Origin: Enoplolaimus lenunculus
Taxonomy: Eukaryota > Nematoda > Enoplea > Enoplida > Thoracostomopsidae
Assembly: GCA_030248215.1 (NCBI GenBank)
Contig: JASANG010003423.1
Location: 1-64,000 of the forward strand
Length of the DNA stretch: 64,000 nucleotides
Direction of reading: 5' to 3'
Part shown: positions 24,040 to 43,100 of the stretch, in pieces
How the letters are laid out: each line of letters begins with the position of its first letter
Numbering within the stretch: the first letter of the stretch is position 1
Translations under genes and position numbers: made by a program
Notes under the pieces: generated by a model
Databases searched by the model: none
Told to the model about the DNA's origin: nothing
Seen by the model: only the letters and a program-made list of their open reading frames with translations

Positions 24040-25630
24040 TAGATATTTTAGCAATTTGATGGCGTATAAATTAGGTCGTTTTGTTTATGTTTTACGCCTA
24101 CATGGCAAAGTAGTGGTAATTTGCGTTTACTCGTAATGTAAATCGTTTTGAAGTATATAAAACTAATTTATTCCGTTGTAAATGTTTATGAACTTTAATA
24201 TTTTTGTATTAATGTTAATATTGAGTGCATTTTTGAATTTTAAATGTGCAAAACATGGAATCATTGTGGCTAAAACTGTGGCGTACATTGAAATATTAAA
24301 TTAAAATTTAAAACAGAATAGGCAACTCATTAAAAATTGGTCAAAAAGACAAAACATCTGGCTTACGAACAAGAAACTTGGATTCCAAAGGCGCTGCCCC
24401 CCCCTCTGTACGCGCATGTTTATAAAATACTGTTAAGTTTATCTCAAAACACAATCTATGCACACTTTGCTGTCGCTACAATACAATTTCTGGAGTTTTA
24501 CTCTTAGCCGGGGTTGTAGCCAGAATGGGGGGAGCAAAGGGCAATGGCCGTCCAAAGGTTTTGAAAAATTTGAATGCATTGAAACTATGCTATCCAGTGC
24601 GTTTCATTCCTACGCAGTAGTTGTTGGTGCTTTTCCATTCTTATCCGATATTGCTTTAGTGGCATATGTACCAAAATTTATTTTGTCACGCGTTGTTGTG
24701 TGAAATAACTGTTTTTGTACGGTGAACACACTATATATTAAAAGCAATTGTGGGCCCACCCAAAAGAAAATCTTGGCTGCACCCATGACTCTCAGCGACG
24801 TTTATTCAGCCATTTGATTACTTTGAGTTCATTATGAGAACGTAGTTGATAATTTAAACGCGATGGGGTGAAATACCCTTTGGCGCAATACACAATTATA
24901 AAAAAACCTTGCGAGCGAAGCGAGCTGAAAGAAAAAGCTGTTAGCTAATTTGTAAGATTGTATCTTACTATTTTTTATTAATCCTTTATTGCATATTTTG
25001 AAAAAATTAGCTAAACGTCAAAAAACAGAGGTTGCTGCGTCATCTGCCTTTACCCCCCGCTGCTGTTGCGCTACTCTCCCAGGAACAATAAATTCATGCA
25101 CCTGGCTTAACGTAGTTTTCTCAAAAAAATTAGCCTGACAGGTTTTAACTTAGTTTTAAAATTTTAAATTTGTTCGAACTTCGCAGTTTGGAATAAAATT
25201 GCAATATTAACGGTTTTCAACTGTCCAGCTTCAACCAAACGTTCGTTCCCGGTTCCAACAGGAACTAAATTTTGCAGGAACAGGAACATGAACAGGAACC
25301 GGAATTTGGAATATATAGTTTTCATCACTGAATTACTGTTTGACTGTCTATAGAAAACTTGCCAAAAATTGGCTCAAAAGAATTTTCAGCTATATATTTC
25401 ATCGTTATATATATGAGATTTTCGAAAACATGTCAGGAACAATTTAGTAACAAAATTAAACTAGGTACAGAAACACTAATTTCGACAAAACATTTTTAAA
25501 GACAAAGTTTCCAATATTTAAATGATAATATATACATACAATTACTTTGAAACGAAACCGTACAAATACCGGTTCCTTCATCTTTGAATGCAGTAACAAT
25601 AACAACAGGAATTACGGTTGAACCTTGATA
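24040..25630. other. gene-free stretch
   Basis: Contains fragments with GTAGCCAGAATGGGGGG and a CCGGTTCC/GGAACAGG block near 25230-25590 suggesting old MITEs. No coding evidence. Confidence 0.5.
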
Positions 25631-25633
25631 AAG

Positions 25634-26275
25634 TCCGATCATGTAAATATTTTAAACTTGGTTCAAGTTTCCTTATAAAGACCGATTCGAGTATGTGCAA
25701 TGCGAAGTTTGACGATTGGTGGTTCGATTTAGGCTAAGAACCGATGATTGAAAAATTATCAGGACTGCATTGGTGTTTATAATTTTTACAATGTTCTGAT
25801 ATTGCTGATGTTAGATTGGATGTGGACGTGGTGGGTTCAAGGGTCCGATCAGATATCTGTTTGTGTTCGCAAATACGCCTAAAAAGTTGGCGATTAGAGG
25901 AGCCAACGTAGCCCGATAAACAATCAACAATGTTAGAGCGTAAAAGCGGGGGGAAGTCAGGTCCTTATAGTTAAAAAATTGTGAGATTCGTTTTTTGGTT
26001 TCAAAAGTGATTCTAACTTGGACGTTGTATTTGCTGAGATATTGCTTGCATAGTTTTTTATGTCAGCCTATAATCTATGCGAATGGGAGCTGAAAAAAAG
26101 GTAATTTGAGAACAACAAATTTTTGCGGTTGTACCTGGCTACTGTTGTTGTTGTTTCTAGTTGTTGTTGCTGCGCTTTGTTCTTGGTTTGTGCTTTGCGT
26201 CATGGCATGGTTGTTCGTGGTCACCAGACCAGAATTCGTACTATTACGTTCAGGATTATTATCTGGATGTAAAGT
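25634..26275 (-). repeat. left inverted arm of the Penelope-like element
   Basis: Reverse complement of 27876-28547 at high identity, with a short internal deletion near 25660. It starts AAAGTCCGATCATG and runs inward to the TCCAGAT/ATCTGGA junction. Confidence 0.88.
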
Positions 26276-27875
26276 TAATATAACACACAATAAGAAGTTG
26301 CTACAGCTCACGGCGCTCACCAATAAAAGGTATGCTATTCTTGATACTTCTGGTACTGTTTTGAATTTGTCTAATAAGCGTTTAAATGAGTTGCAACTTA
26401 AGGCTTTATCACTGGAACCTAAATTTGTTGCTTCGTCTAATAAAACGCTGTTTGAAAAAATTACTGTTCAGTCCGAGCTATTTGCCAACAATGTGATTAA
26501 ATCTTGTAATATCCCAGCTCTTCCGTACCAATTTAGTAGCAGTTTACGTAACAAAATCACTAGTGTTTTTGAGTTAGCTTAAAGGTATAAAAATCACCCT
26601 AATATGCCCAGTATTTGGTTAGACAACCTGAAAGAGCTGGCTTGTGATAGATCTATTGTTATTACTAAGCCAGATAAGGGCAATGGAATAGTTATTTTGA
26701 ACAAATCGAATTATGTTAACAAAGTCATGGATGTCTTGTCGGATACTTCTGTTTTTGTTAAAATTGATGACAATCTGGATAAAGTGTATAACCATACTAT
26801 TCATTTTGAAGATAAAGTTCGTTCTATTGTTAATCAGCTAGTTAAAACTAAATCTGTTAACCAAATTTCAGCAAAACAGTTGAAACCATCAGGATCACGA
26901 TTACCCCTCCTTTACGGTCTACCAAAAACGCACAAACCGAACATCCCAACCAGACCCATTAGGACACCATCCTAAAACCCATCAGCCTCAATGAATTTAC
27001 CACAAAATCGTCATTCGAATTTGTTAACTAACTCAAAAATTTGAATCTAAAAAATAGAATAATGGTGTCGTTTGACGTAAGTTCCTTATTCACTAACATA
27101 CCTCTTGATGAAACCGTTCAAATTATTTAGAACTCATTTATCCAAAATAAGATTTGTACCAGCATTCCACATGATCTTCTTATAAAGACCATTAAAGCCT
27201 GCACCTCTAATTTATTGTTTGTTTTCAATGGTAACGTTTTCAAACAAATTGACGGGGTAGCCATGGGCTCCCATCTCGGACCCGTCATGGCTAACATTTT
27301 TATGGTCGATTTTGAATCTAAAATTATGGACAAACTACCCCCAGCAAAAAACCCGCCTTTTACAGACGTTACGGGAATGATACCTTTGCCGTATTTGATG
27401 ATTTCGCTCAAGCTGAATCTTTCCTCGAAATTTTAAATTCACAACACCCTAATATCCGTTTCACTATCGTAAAAGAAAAGAATTGCTGTTTATCGTTTTT
27501 GGATTTAAATATAATCCGTGACCCAACAATAGGCAACGTTCACACTGGTATTTATCGCAAACCTACCTATACGAACCAGATCATGAGTTTTAATACTGAC
27601 TTACCCAATAATTATAAAAATAACCTTATTCAGTGTCATGTTTTGCTTTGACCACGGACAATAAGCTTTTTGCAAATGAATTAAGATTTTTTGCCGATTT
27701 ACTAAAAACCAACAACTTTCCGGAAAAATTTATAAATAGGTCCTTTGCCAATTTTTTCAACATAAAATTTAGCACCAACTTCACTCCACAATGCATATAT
27801 CGTTTTATTAACAAAAATACAACATCACAATTCAATTTCCAGTTTTATCAACAAATTAATTCAAATTCAGATTAT

Positions 27876-28547
27876 GCAACATATCCAGATAACAATCCTG
27901 AACGTAATAGTACGAATTCTGGTCTGCTGACCACGAACAACCATGCCATGACGCAAAGCACAAACCAAGAACGAAGCGCAGCAACAACAACTAGAAACAA
28001 CAACAGTAGCCAGGTACAACCGCAAAAATTTGTTGTTCTCAAATTACCTTTTTTCAGCTCCCATTCGCATAGATTATAGGCTGACATAAAAAACTATGCA
28101 AGCAATATTCTCGACAAATACAACGTCCAAGTTAGAATCACTTTTGAAACCAAAAAACGAATCTCACAATTTTTTTAACTATAAGGACCTGACCTCCCCC
28201 CGCTTTTACGCTCTAACATTGTTGATTGTTTATCGGGCTACGTTGGCTCCTCTAATCGCCAACTTTTTAGGCGTATTTGCGAACACAAACAGATATCTGA
28301 TCGGACCCTTGAACCCACCACGTCCATATCCAATCTAACATCAGCAATATCAGAACATTGTAAAAATTATAAACACCAATGCAGTCCTGATAATTTTTCA
28401 ATCATCGGTTCTTGGCCTAAATCAAACCACCAATCGTCAAACTTCGCATTGCACATACTCGAATCGGTCTTTATAAGGAAACTTGAACCTAAATTGAATA
28501 TACAATCCAATGTTTTCAAGTTTAAAATATTTACATGATCGGACTTT
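27876..28547 (+). repeat. right inverted arm of the Penelope-like element
   Basis: Partner of the left arm. This copy holds the sense GIY-YIG-like coding segment and ends CATGATCGGACTTTG. Confidence 0.88.
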
Positions 28548-28651
28548 GCAACTCGAAAAATTTGGCAGTAATTTTGTTATGACTATATTCGCTGTTTATT
28601 TGATTGATATATAATATATAATATATATAAATAAATTTCAGATGTATAATA

Positions 28652-34872
<6,221 letters not shown>

Positions 34873-34891
34873 AAACGGGTATTGCGTGTTC

Positions 34892-35155
34892 GACCCCAGG
34901 TAAAGATCAGGGACGGAACGTTTTTCTGTGGGACTGAAATGGAGTGAGCTTAAGCTTTAGACTAATTTTTAATAGTTAGCTTAAGCTTTAGACTACTTTT
35001 TTTGCTTGGGTTAGGCTTAGGCTTAGGAATATGCTCATTGTTACGCTTAGGCTTAGGCTTAGGAATATTCTCATTCTTAAGCTTAGAGTTAGGCTTAGCC
35101 TTAGGCTTCGGAATAAGTTTATCATACTGATCCACCCCTGTTCTTTACATTGGCC
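34892..35155. mobile_element. TTAGGC-core MITE, type B, in SLCO 3' region
   Basis: GTAAAGATCAGGGACGGAAC ... CCCTGTTCTTTACATTGGCC, starting about 20 bp after the stop codon. Confidence 0.85.
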
Positions 35156-35172
35156 GCTTGTTCTAACATTAA

Positions 35173-35178
35173 AATAAA
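35173..35178 (+). promoter_or_regulatory. candidate polyadenylation signal for SLCO
   Basis: First AATAAA after the SLCO stop codon, about 300 bp downstream. It lies just beyond a TTAGGC MITE (34892-35155) that would therefore occupy most of the 3' UTR. Assignment is by position only. Confidence 0.4.
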
Positions 35179-35646
35179 GCAATTTTGTGGCTTTCCTAAG
35201 CAAATTTATTTACGACTATTATGTAAACTAAGTAACTGCTGTAAAAACTCTTCGATAGTTAGATGCAATTCGAGTAAAAACAAATATTGTTGAGTCCGAA
35301 ATCGCGGACCAACGATAGTTGAGTAAATACACCAGGTATAGCAAAGGTTTAAATTTAATTAGATAACGAAATATTCACAATTCAACCGAATTTGCACCGA
35401 ACATCTTCGGCTAACATTACATAGCACCAAACCTCGATTATACCCAAAATCTTCAGAAGAAAACAAAAACCACAATTTTACAGTCTCCGCTTTTCTTAAC
35501 ATTACCAAACTAATACAGTGGTTTTCCACAGTATGCAAATCCATTAGCTACTGTTCGATGTAATCGTCAACTGCTGAATAACATTCATCAATTGTATTTT
35601 TTCGGCAAATCATGTAATATAACTTATTTTAAATCCATTGTTATTT

Positions 35647-35794
35647 GGGCCTATGTAAAGATCAGGGGCGGAACGTTTTTCTGTGAAAGTGGAAAAGAGT
35701 AAATTGAAGTTTTAGACTAAGTTTTTGGTTTAGGCTTAGACTTAATAGGAATATGCTTACAATACTGTTCCATCCATGTTCTTTTACATAGGCC
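35647..35794. mobile_element. TTAGGC-core MITE, type B, short
   Basis: GGGCCTATGTAAAGATCAGG ... GTTCTTTTACATAGGCC with a short core. Confidence 0.85.
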
Positions 35795-36069
35795 GTTAAT
35801 TGTAAAAAGTGGTTGTGACCAAAATGTCATTTCAATTCGCAAAAATTTGCCAAGAGATTACCTGTTTTACGTAAACGCCATCCCGAACTCATAAAACATT
35901 AGCACGTTTTGTGAAATTAGCCTTCAATAAAAATTTTGCTTAAATGCAACACTACACTATAACCCATCGTTAGGCACCCCAAATCTGTGATTGTGTGCTT
36001 AGGCCTGAAGCCTGAACGTGAGTACAGTGGTGCAGCAGCCTGGGAAATGCATGAAGGGCTCACATTTTT

Positions 36070-36261
36070 GACCCATGTATAGAACAGGACCGGAACGTTT
36101 TTCGGCGGGACTGTAAAGCTTTATACTAATTTTGTTTTGCTTAGGCTTAGGCTTAGGCTTAGACATAGGCTCATGCTTACGCTTACGCTTAGACTTTGGG
36201 TTAGGCTTAGGCTTAGGATATTGCTTATACTACTGTTTCGGCCCCGTTCTATACGTTGGCC
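36070..36261. mobile_element. TTAGGC-core MITE, type A
   Basis: CCCATGTATAGAACAGGACC ... GGCCCCGTTCTATACGTTGG. Confidence 0.88.
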
Positions 36262-36353
36262 ACATTTTTGAAGTTAAAAAATTTGGCACAATATATAATA
36301 ATAAATTTAGTGAAAGATAGTAAGCTTCCAAGCTGCCTACCTTAAATGTTATG

Positions 36354-36440
36354 GCCAATGTATAGAAAGCAGTAGTATAAATAAACATATTCTAAATCCT
36401 AAGCCCTAAACGTAAGCGTAAGAATAAGTTTATACCTCGT
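36354..36440. mobile_element. TTAGGC-core MITE fragment, type A
   Basis: GGCCAATGTATAGAAAGCAG followed by a few CCTAAGC-like units, then truncated. Confidence 0.6.
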
Positions 36441-36449
36441 GTGGGGTTC

Positions 36450-36955
36450 ACGTTATAACTCGGGCAGCTTGGGACATATTTTGTTCCTATTAGACTAATG
36501 AATAACAGTTTGTCTGCTTATAGACCCCATATCATATTCAAAAAGTTGCCTTTGTCTGCGATCATCATGTGTAGGTTACTTTTTCTTCTCCAATATCATA
36601 CGATATTCGAAGTTAGTCTGCGAATATCATTTGATGTTTTCAAATGTCTGCATACTTGGGGTAACATAAGTGTCCAAATTGTCCTGTTGAACATCATATG
36701 ATGCCAGTGTTTAAAATTTGAACTTCTGAATTATGACGCTGTAGTTCGGAACGATTTTGTGTCCGAACCGAATTTTACGGCGCGTTTTTGGTACTTTGAG
36801 ATACATCTGTGCCTCTGTCGTCCGACTTTCTATTCATTTATAAGCACGCGAAGATTGCGCTGTCCCGCTGAACAATCATACGATATTCGTTGAGTTTTTG
36901 GATTATCATATAATATTCGCATAAATGTCCCAAGTATAACGTGTTAACAGATGCG
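36450..36955. mobile_element. inverted-end element with CATATGAT motifs
   Basis: ACGTTATAACTCGGGCAGC/TTGGGACAT at the left and ATGTCCCAAGTATAACGT at the right. The interior has several ATCATATGAT and CGATATTCG blocks. It lies just beyond the stop of the actin-fold gene. Confidence 0.55.
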
Positions 36956-36977
36956 ACGAATTCTGTTGTAACAACAG

Positions 36978-37121
36978 CTACATTGTCGAAGTGTATAAAT
37001 TTGCTAAGAATGATGACAAAGTAGATTTTAAAATTATTTGTGACGATAAATGATTCGATTTTGAACAGAAAACTTGAGCACCAATAAAAGCAGCATGCAA
37101 TCTGTATGGCGAAGCATGGAC
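36978..37121 (-). CDS. fusion gene exon 16: actin-fold C-terminus and stop
   Basis: Acceptor TTACAG. VHASPYRLHAAFIGAQVFCS matches actin IAPPERKYSVWIGGSILAS. A non-actin tail of about 27 residues ends at TAG (36978-36980). Confidence 0.8.
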   Translation of the reverse strand, partial: VHASPYRLHAAFIGAQVFCSKSNHLSSQIILKSTLSSFLANLYTSTM

Positions 37122-37129
37122 CTGTAACG

Positions 37130-37167
<38 letters not shown>

Positions 37168-40100
37168 CGTCTATATTATAGTATAGCAGCCTGCTAATTA
37201 AGCCAAACTTTAAACCTAAGTGTTTTAGCTTCTAACTCCCTAATCCCCAGACCTTAAAGCGGGCTGACCTCTATAATTCGTATGGACCATAGTAATAGTA
37301 AATTAATTTTAACAGTAATTCTGCGATCTGCAAATTTGTATTAACATCAGAATTCTGTTTCGATTTTATTCGCAATAAATTAGTTTGAATTACAACAGTC
37401 TTAATTGGAGCTAAGATCGACTACTTCGGTCGGCCCATATAAAGATCAGGGGCGGAACGTTTTTCTGTGGGACAAGAAAAGAGTAAGCTAAAGGTTTAGA
37501 CTAAATGTTTTGCTTTGGTCGGGCTTACGCTTAATAGGCTTAGGCTAAAGAATATGCTCATTCTTACGCTTAGGTTTAGGTCTAGGCTTAGGCTTAGGAA
37601 TATGCTCATTCTTACGCTGAGGCTTACGCTCAGGCTTAGGCTTAGGCTTAGTAATATGCCTATAATACTATTCAGCCCCTGTTCTTTTCATTGGCCCTTA
37701 GGTCTGTCGAACATGTGTTCGGATAATGTTACAAAATATCATCAAAGTGCTTACCTGAACCTGTATAGTGTCCGGGATCAGTTTCACCAGCTCGTTTTCA
37801 ACTCGTTGTCTGAATCCGGGCATAATTGTAGTTCCACCGCACAAATAAATACTCCTGAAAAAACGAAAAAAAAATTGATTAATTACAATACATGGATCCA
37901 ATGGGAATGCATTTGATATGCATTTTTATATGCGACACTTATTTACTAAATGTGACAATTTCCTCATTGATTTCAGTTTTGAACTATTTTTCAACTGTCG
38001 TTAAATGTATGGTTCAGAATACTGTATTCACGCATTGACAAAAAGAACAGAAACTGAACAGTATCGTAAGCATATTCCTAAGCCTAAGCATAAGCCTAAG
38101 TCTAAGCCTAAGCGTAAGAATAAGCATATTCCTAAGCCTAAGCCTACGCCTAAGCGTCAGAATGAACATATTCCGAAGCCTAAGGCTAAGCCTACGCCTA
38201 AGGCTGAGCCTAAGCCTAGGAATGAGCATATTCCTAAGCCTAAGCCTAAGCGTGAGCCTAAACCTAAGCCAAGCAAAAAATTAGTCTAAAGCTTTATAAG
38301 CTTCTTTACCAGTCCACAGAAAAACGTTCCGCCCCTGATCGTTTACATGGGCCAGGGCATTCAAAGCTATAAAATCATGTTTTACCGATAAAGTTTCCGT
38401 CGATTATCAATGGGTGACGCAAGTATCGCTAAATTAATCAGTTTATGAATTCCCTTGTGATCCGAGTCCCATCGTTTTGGATTCATCAAACCTTCTGGCG
38501 CAGTGAATCGGCACGAATCAACCGCAATCGTTGTCCTGAAATGAGTGAAAAGTAATGATAAAATGAAAGTGAACGCAATACTTTTAGAGGCGTAACAGTA
38601 AATTAAGCATATTCCTAAGTCTAAGCCTAAACGTTGCAAAAATGTGTTCCTAAGGCTAAGACTAAACCTAAATCCTAAGCCAAAAAAATGTAATCTAGAA
38701 TCTAAACGTACTCTTTTATAGACCCACCAGAAACCTGAACGCCCCTTAAAGTGGGCCGAATAAAGTATACTTCGGTTCAACGCAATTTTTTATCTTCGAT
38801 TGTACCCTGATATGTTTAGCTCTGTCATATACCAGCCGTAAACTTAACCAATCCGCTGTAAACACAGAAGTTAAAATGATGCAATGAACGCATACGTTTT
38901 CATATCATTGGTTGGGTTGATATCCTCCAAATTGAGCACCTGATCGATACTTGAATGCGATTGGGCATATTTTTCGCATTGTTCTGGATAATTGTCAGCC
39001 ATAAATGCAGTCTGAAACAGTAATAGTTTTGTTTTACTTTTCGTCTGAGTCAGTATTTTGCTTTTCGGTTGCATCCGGGGGTTTTCGTTTATTTTGTTTT
39101 GATATGTTAGCAGAACATTCCTAAACTTCGAGTATAAAAACTGTTAGTTTTTGGTTTTAGAAAGTCGACTCTGTTTTCAGGTCAAAAAGAGTATGAACAC
39201 AGTAGAGACGTTTTCAATTGCAAGCTACATTTTCGGTCAATGAAATTGTGATGAAACCAACCGTTGGGGTGAAACCAGCCGTTGGGGTAAAACTAACCGT
39301 TGAGGTGAAACCAATCGTTGGGTTAATACAACCGTAGGGTTGAAACAAATCATCGAGCTAAAACCAACCGTTGGGGAGAAACCAACCGTCGGATTATAAA
39401 ACCAACAATTGGGGTGAAGCCAACTGTTGGGGTGAAACCGACCGAAAGTCCCTCTACAAAGTGTGCCTATAGAGTTATAACCGTAAAATTACACGGCCAA
39501 CGTGTAAAAAGTGCTGAACCAAAATGAAAAATTTCATTCGCTTTCGGTAAATCGTTTTTTGACCGTAACTACTGAAAACCACACTCGTTCGACAAATCTT
39601 GTGGCACAGATATTCCCTACGTACCAGGCTGCCAGCGTCCAAAATTTAGACTAAAGAGGTCTGATATTACTTCAGTACCAACATACGAACTAAACTGAAA
39701 ATCTGCACTTGAGATGCGTGAACCATATATATTATGAACATCACATAACTACGTACCTTTTCCATCGTATATCGTAGGAGTAATTTTTCTGTATGAGATA
39801 TGAACGTATATGAACCAGTAGAACAATTGATAACATTTTCGCGCATTGTTTCGGCAATTTTACTGCCTCCAAACGGTACTGACATGGTTCCACTTTGAAC
39901 AACGTAACCTAAAATAAATATAATTAAGCTGTTTAATATCCAACAATCACGGTGCAACCGGAATTCCGGTTCCGGTAGGGAAATCCGGTATTTTTCACTA
40001 TCCGGTTTCGGTAAGAAATCCGGTATTTTTCCACCGAAATTTTCCGGTATTTTCGGTATTGAAAATTTTTTCTGATTCGAAAATTTAAGAAAAATTGGCA

Positions 40101-43100
40101 TATTATTCTAATTTATGTATCTAAAATTGTCCGAGCGTGTATTGCCAAAATTTTCAATTTGCGCCACACTCCTTAATTTATCATATGTTTCCACCTACTG
40201 CATTTGTTTCAGGATTTGGCATTCTTAATGGTGTGTTTACAGCGTTAAACGCGTTAAAATAGCGCTTAAAATGAATTTTTCGGTAACAAATATTTTTTGT
40301 TTTCCGGTTCCGGCTCTGGTTCCGGTATTTTTTTACTTTCCGGTTCCGGTTCGGGTATTTTATAATTCCGGTTGCACCCTGCCTACAATTGCTAATTACG
40401 CTACATAATCTTTACCTTATCACTAAATCTTCATGGTGCTGTTTCCAAAAAAATACCGATAAATACCCTTTGACTTAGTATTACATAGAACCTACTAATG
40501 TAATTGAAACTTTGCATGAGATGTCCCAATAGCTGATCCAAGCCGCTGGAACAGCCACTAAAGAAGTGATAAAGCGTATAACAGTGGAATAATCCTGCGA
40601 ACAAAGCGGTACTTACCCCTGTCGCAATTTAGCATTGATTCTGTATATTTTGCAATTACTGTTCCAGTCAGTTCCGGTTTCGTATCCGGTGAATTACTGT
40701 TGCAGTTCCTGGTTCGTATATAAAATGTTGTTGCTTTTGAAATCGTGCTAATTTTACAACGGTAAAATGTGAATCGACTATTTTTGAGAAAAGAATAAAC
40801 GCAACGCTTAAATGTCGAGTATACCGTCAACGATTGGAACAATATTGACTCGATCACCAACATCGACCACGATTCCTGTTGTGCTAGAATACGATGCTAG
40901 CGATAGGATTGGCTGTTTAATTGGTGCAACACCGCGTACGCCACAAACGTTCAACAATAATCGCACCAGTGAACCAATCAGATTTGGAGGCGAATTATGA
41001 GGCATCGATAGCAGAATCTGTAAATTGAAACGCAGACGTTAAGTGTGAAATTGCAACACAATTTACATTTTTCATTGCATAGATATCCGCTGACGGAGCT
41101 AGCAACCCATTTTGTGGTCAGAGGCTTAAACTGCTATTATATATCGACCTACTTTGGTGTTTTTGTACATGATTATTGAAGCTAGTTTTTTTACTTAGAG
41201 AAATTGGCATAAACGGGATCGTTTTAGAAAAATGTAGGGGATGGCTAATGCCTGCCCCCTCACACCACCATCCACCGCCTATGCTCCTGTAGCTATCACT
41301 GACAACACGCAATTAGTTCACTTTGTCTCAAAATCAAAGTTTAACATCTATTACGAAGTAGAATTTTATTACCAGAAATTCATATATAGCGCAGACATTA
41401 TCTGATTTCAACATCAAGCTGTCAAATACAGGTAAATACATATTCATAAGCCTAAGCATAAGCCTAAGCCTAAGCGTAAGAATGAGCATATTCCTACGCC
41501 TAAGCCTAAGCCTAAGCCTTTAAGAATATGAACGGTGTATGTACGAACATGTGAGAATGCAACGTATTCATAATGTTTACTGAAAATTTTGACCCCCCTC
41601 AAGTAGGGGGGTAGGCCAAAAATGCAACACGTGCCGGGCACATTTTTTTCTACACAGAATATACCCAGTTGCGCATGCTCTTGTTGAAGTATGCATCATC
41701 CACTCTTGATAAAAGTGATTTACCCGTTTTTAGGAGTTACCTGATAATTTTCAAGTTCAATGTCGAGTTGTTTCATTTTTTGTACACAGAATATACCCAG
41801 TTGCGCATGCTCTTGTTGAAGTATGCATCATCCACTCTTGATAAAAGTGATTTACCCATTTTTCGGAGTTACCTGATACTTTGAAGTTCAATGTCGAGTT
41901 GTTTCATTTTTTTCCTACACAGACTGTACCCAGTACATGCTCTTGTTGAAGTATGCATCATCCACTCTTGATCAAAGTGATTTACCCATTTTTAGGAGTT
42001 ACCTGATAATTTTCTAGTTCAATGTCGAGTTGTTTCATTTTTTTCCTACACTGAATGTACCCAGTTACATGCTCTTGTTGAAGTATGCATCATCCACTCT
42101 TGATAAAAGTGATTTACCCATTTTTAGGAGTTACCTGATAATTTTCTAGTTCAATGTCGAGTTGTTTCATTTTTTTCAACACAGAACGTACCCAGTTGCG
42201 CATACTCTTGTTGAAGTATGTATCATCCACTCTTGATAAAAGTGATTTACCCATTTTTAGGAGTTACCTGATAATTTTCTAGTTCAATGTCGAGTTGTTT
42301 TATTTTTTCTACACAGAACGTACCCAGTTGCGCATACTCTTGTTGAAGTATGCATCATCCACTCTTGATAAAAGTGATTTACCCATTTTAGGAGTTACCT
42401 GATAATTTTGAAGTTCAATGTCGAGTTGTTTGGCAATGTAACCAAAAAACTTTTGAACCAAATCGCAATCAATGCTGTACTTATTTAAACCTGGTTTCGT
42501 TGCTGTGATTGGATGAAGCAGTTTGCCGTTGTGACTTTTGGCCAAATTATATATTTGAATGCCAAATTCTGGTTCACCTTAAAACAAAATTTGCCCAAAA
42601 TCAGTATGTAAGCTTGCTGACTAATATTAATCCAAATTATTCCTCGCTTACGGTATATGGCCTATGTTACTTTAAGAGGTGTCCAGGCTTCTGCTGGATC
42701 CATAGAAGAGTAGGTTTAGATTGTAGATTACAATTTTTTGCTTAGACTTAGGGTTAGACTTAGGCTAAAGAACACATTTTTGCAACGTTTAGACTTAGAC
42801 TGAGGTTTACGAATACGCTTAATCTACTGTTACTCCCCTTAAAGTAACGTTGGCCCAGCATATAATATTTCAATGGGGCTTTTGTACGCTTTCTCTCATA
42901 GTCTTGAAAAATTTTCAGAGTTTGGCATAACTTGGACTTAATATTAGGGCTTAGGCTTATATGCATTTAGGCTCAAAAACACGGAAACGAGCTAGTTTCA
43001 GTGTTGTCAAATAGGTCGCAGAACCCAAGGCTAAAACCGGATGCGGTCATTGCAGTTTTAATTTTTGGTGAGTCTACGAAGGAATCGAGACTAAAATTAC

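Larger units (their letters stand above)
25634..28547 (+). mobile_element. Penelope-like retroelement with long inverted terminal arms
   Basis: The inner part encodes Penelope-type reverse transcriptase blocks: SIVITKPDKGNGIVILNKS, LPLLYGLPKTHKPNIP, SFDVSSLFTNIPLDETV, DGVAMGSHLGPVMANIFM and a CCLSFLDLNI block. A C-terminal GIY-YIG-like endonuclease segment follows (SGYVGSSNRQLFRRICEHK, about 28230-28290). The coding part changes frame and is interrupted several times, so the copy looks dead. The 3' end, including the GIY-YIG region, is repeated in inverted orientation at the 5' end. This is the partial terminal-repeat arrangement known for Penelope-like elements. Its 3' end lies about 100 bp upstream of the SLCO start codon. 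Confidence 0.9.

Noticed and set aside
1-25600. Additional protein-coding genes in the left 25 kb
   Set aside because: I compared every open frame above about 60 codons with known families and looked for splice-consistent neighbours. None could be supported.
38005-38289. KPKPKP-like open frame
   Set aside because: Translation of the CCTAAGC repeat core of a MITE. The same holds for the Leu/Gly- and Leu/Arg-rich frames at 10,591-10,945, 11,276-11,478, 20,820-21,049, 36,132, 37,515 and 62,441.
41650-42400. CRISPR-like array
   Set aside because: The 131-bp units are near-identical throughout, with no spacers, and the locus is a eukaryotic intron.
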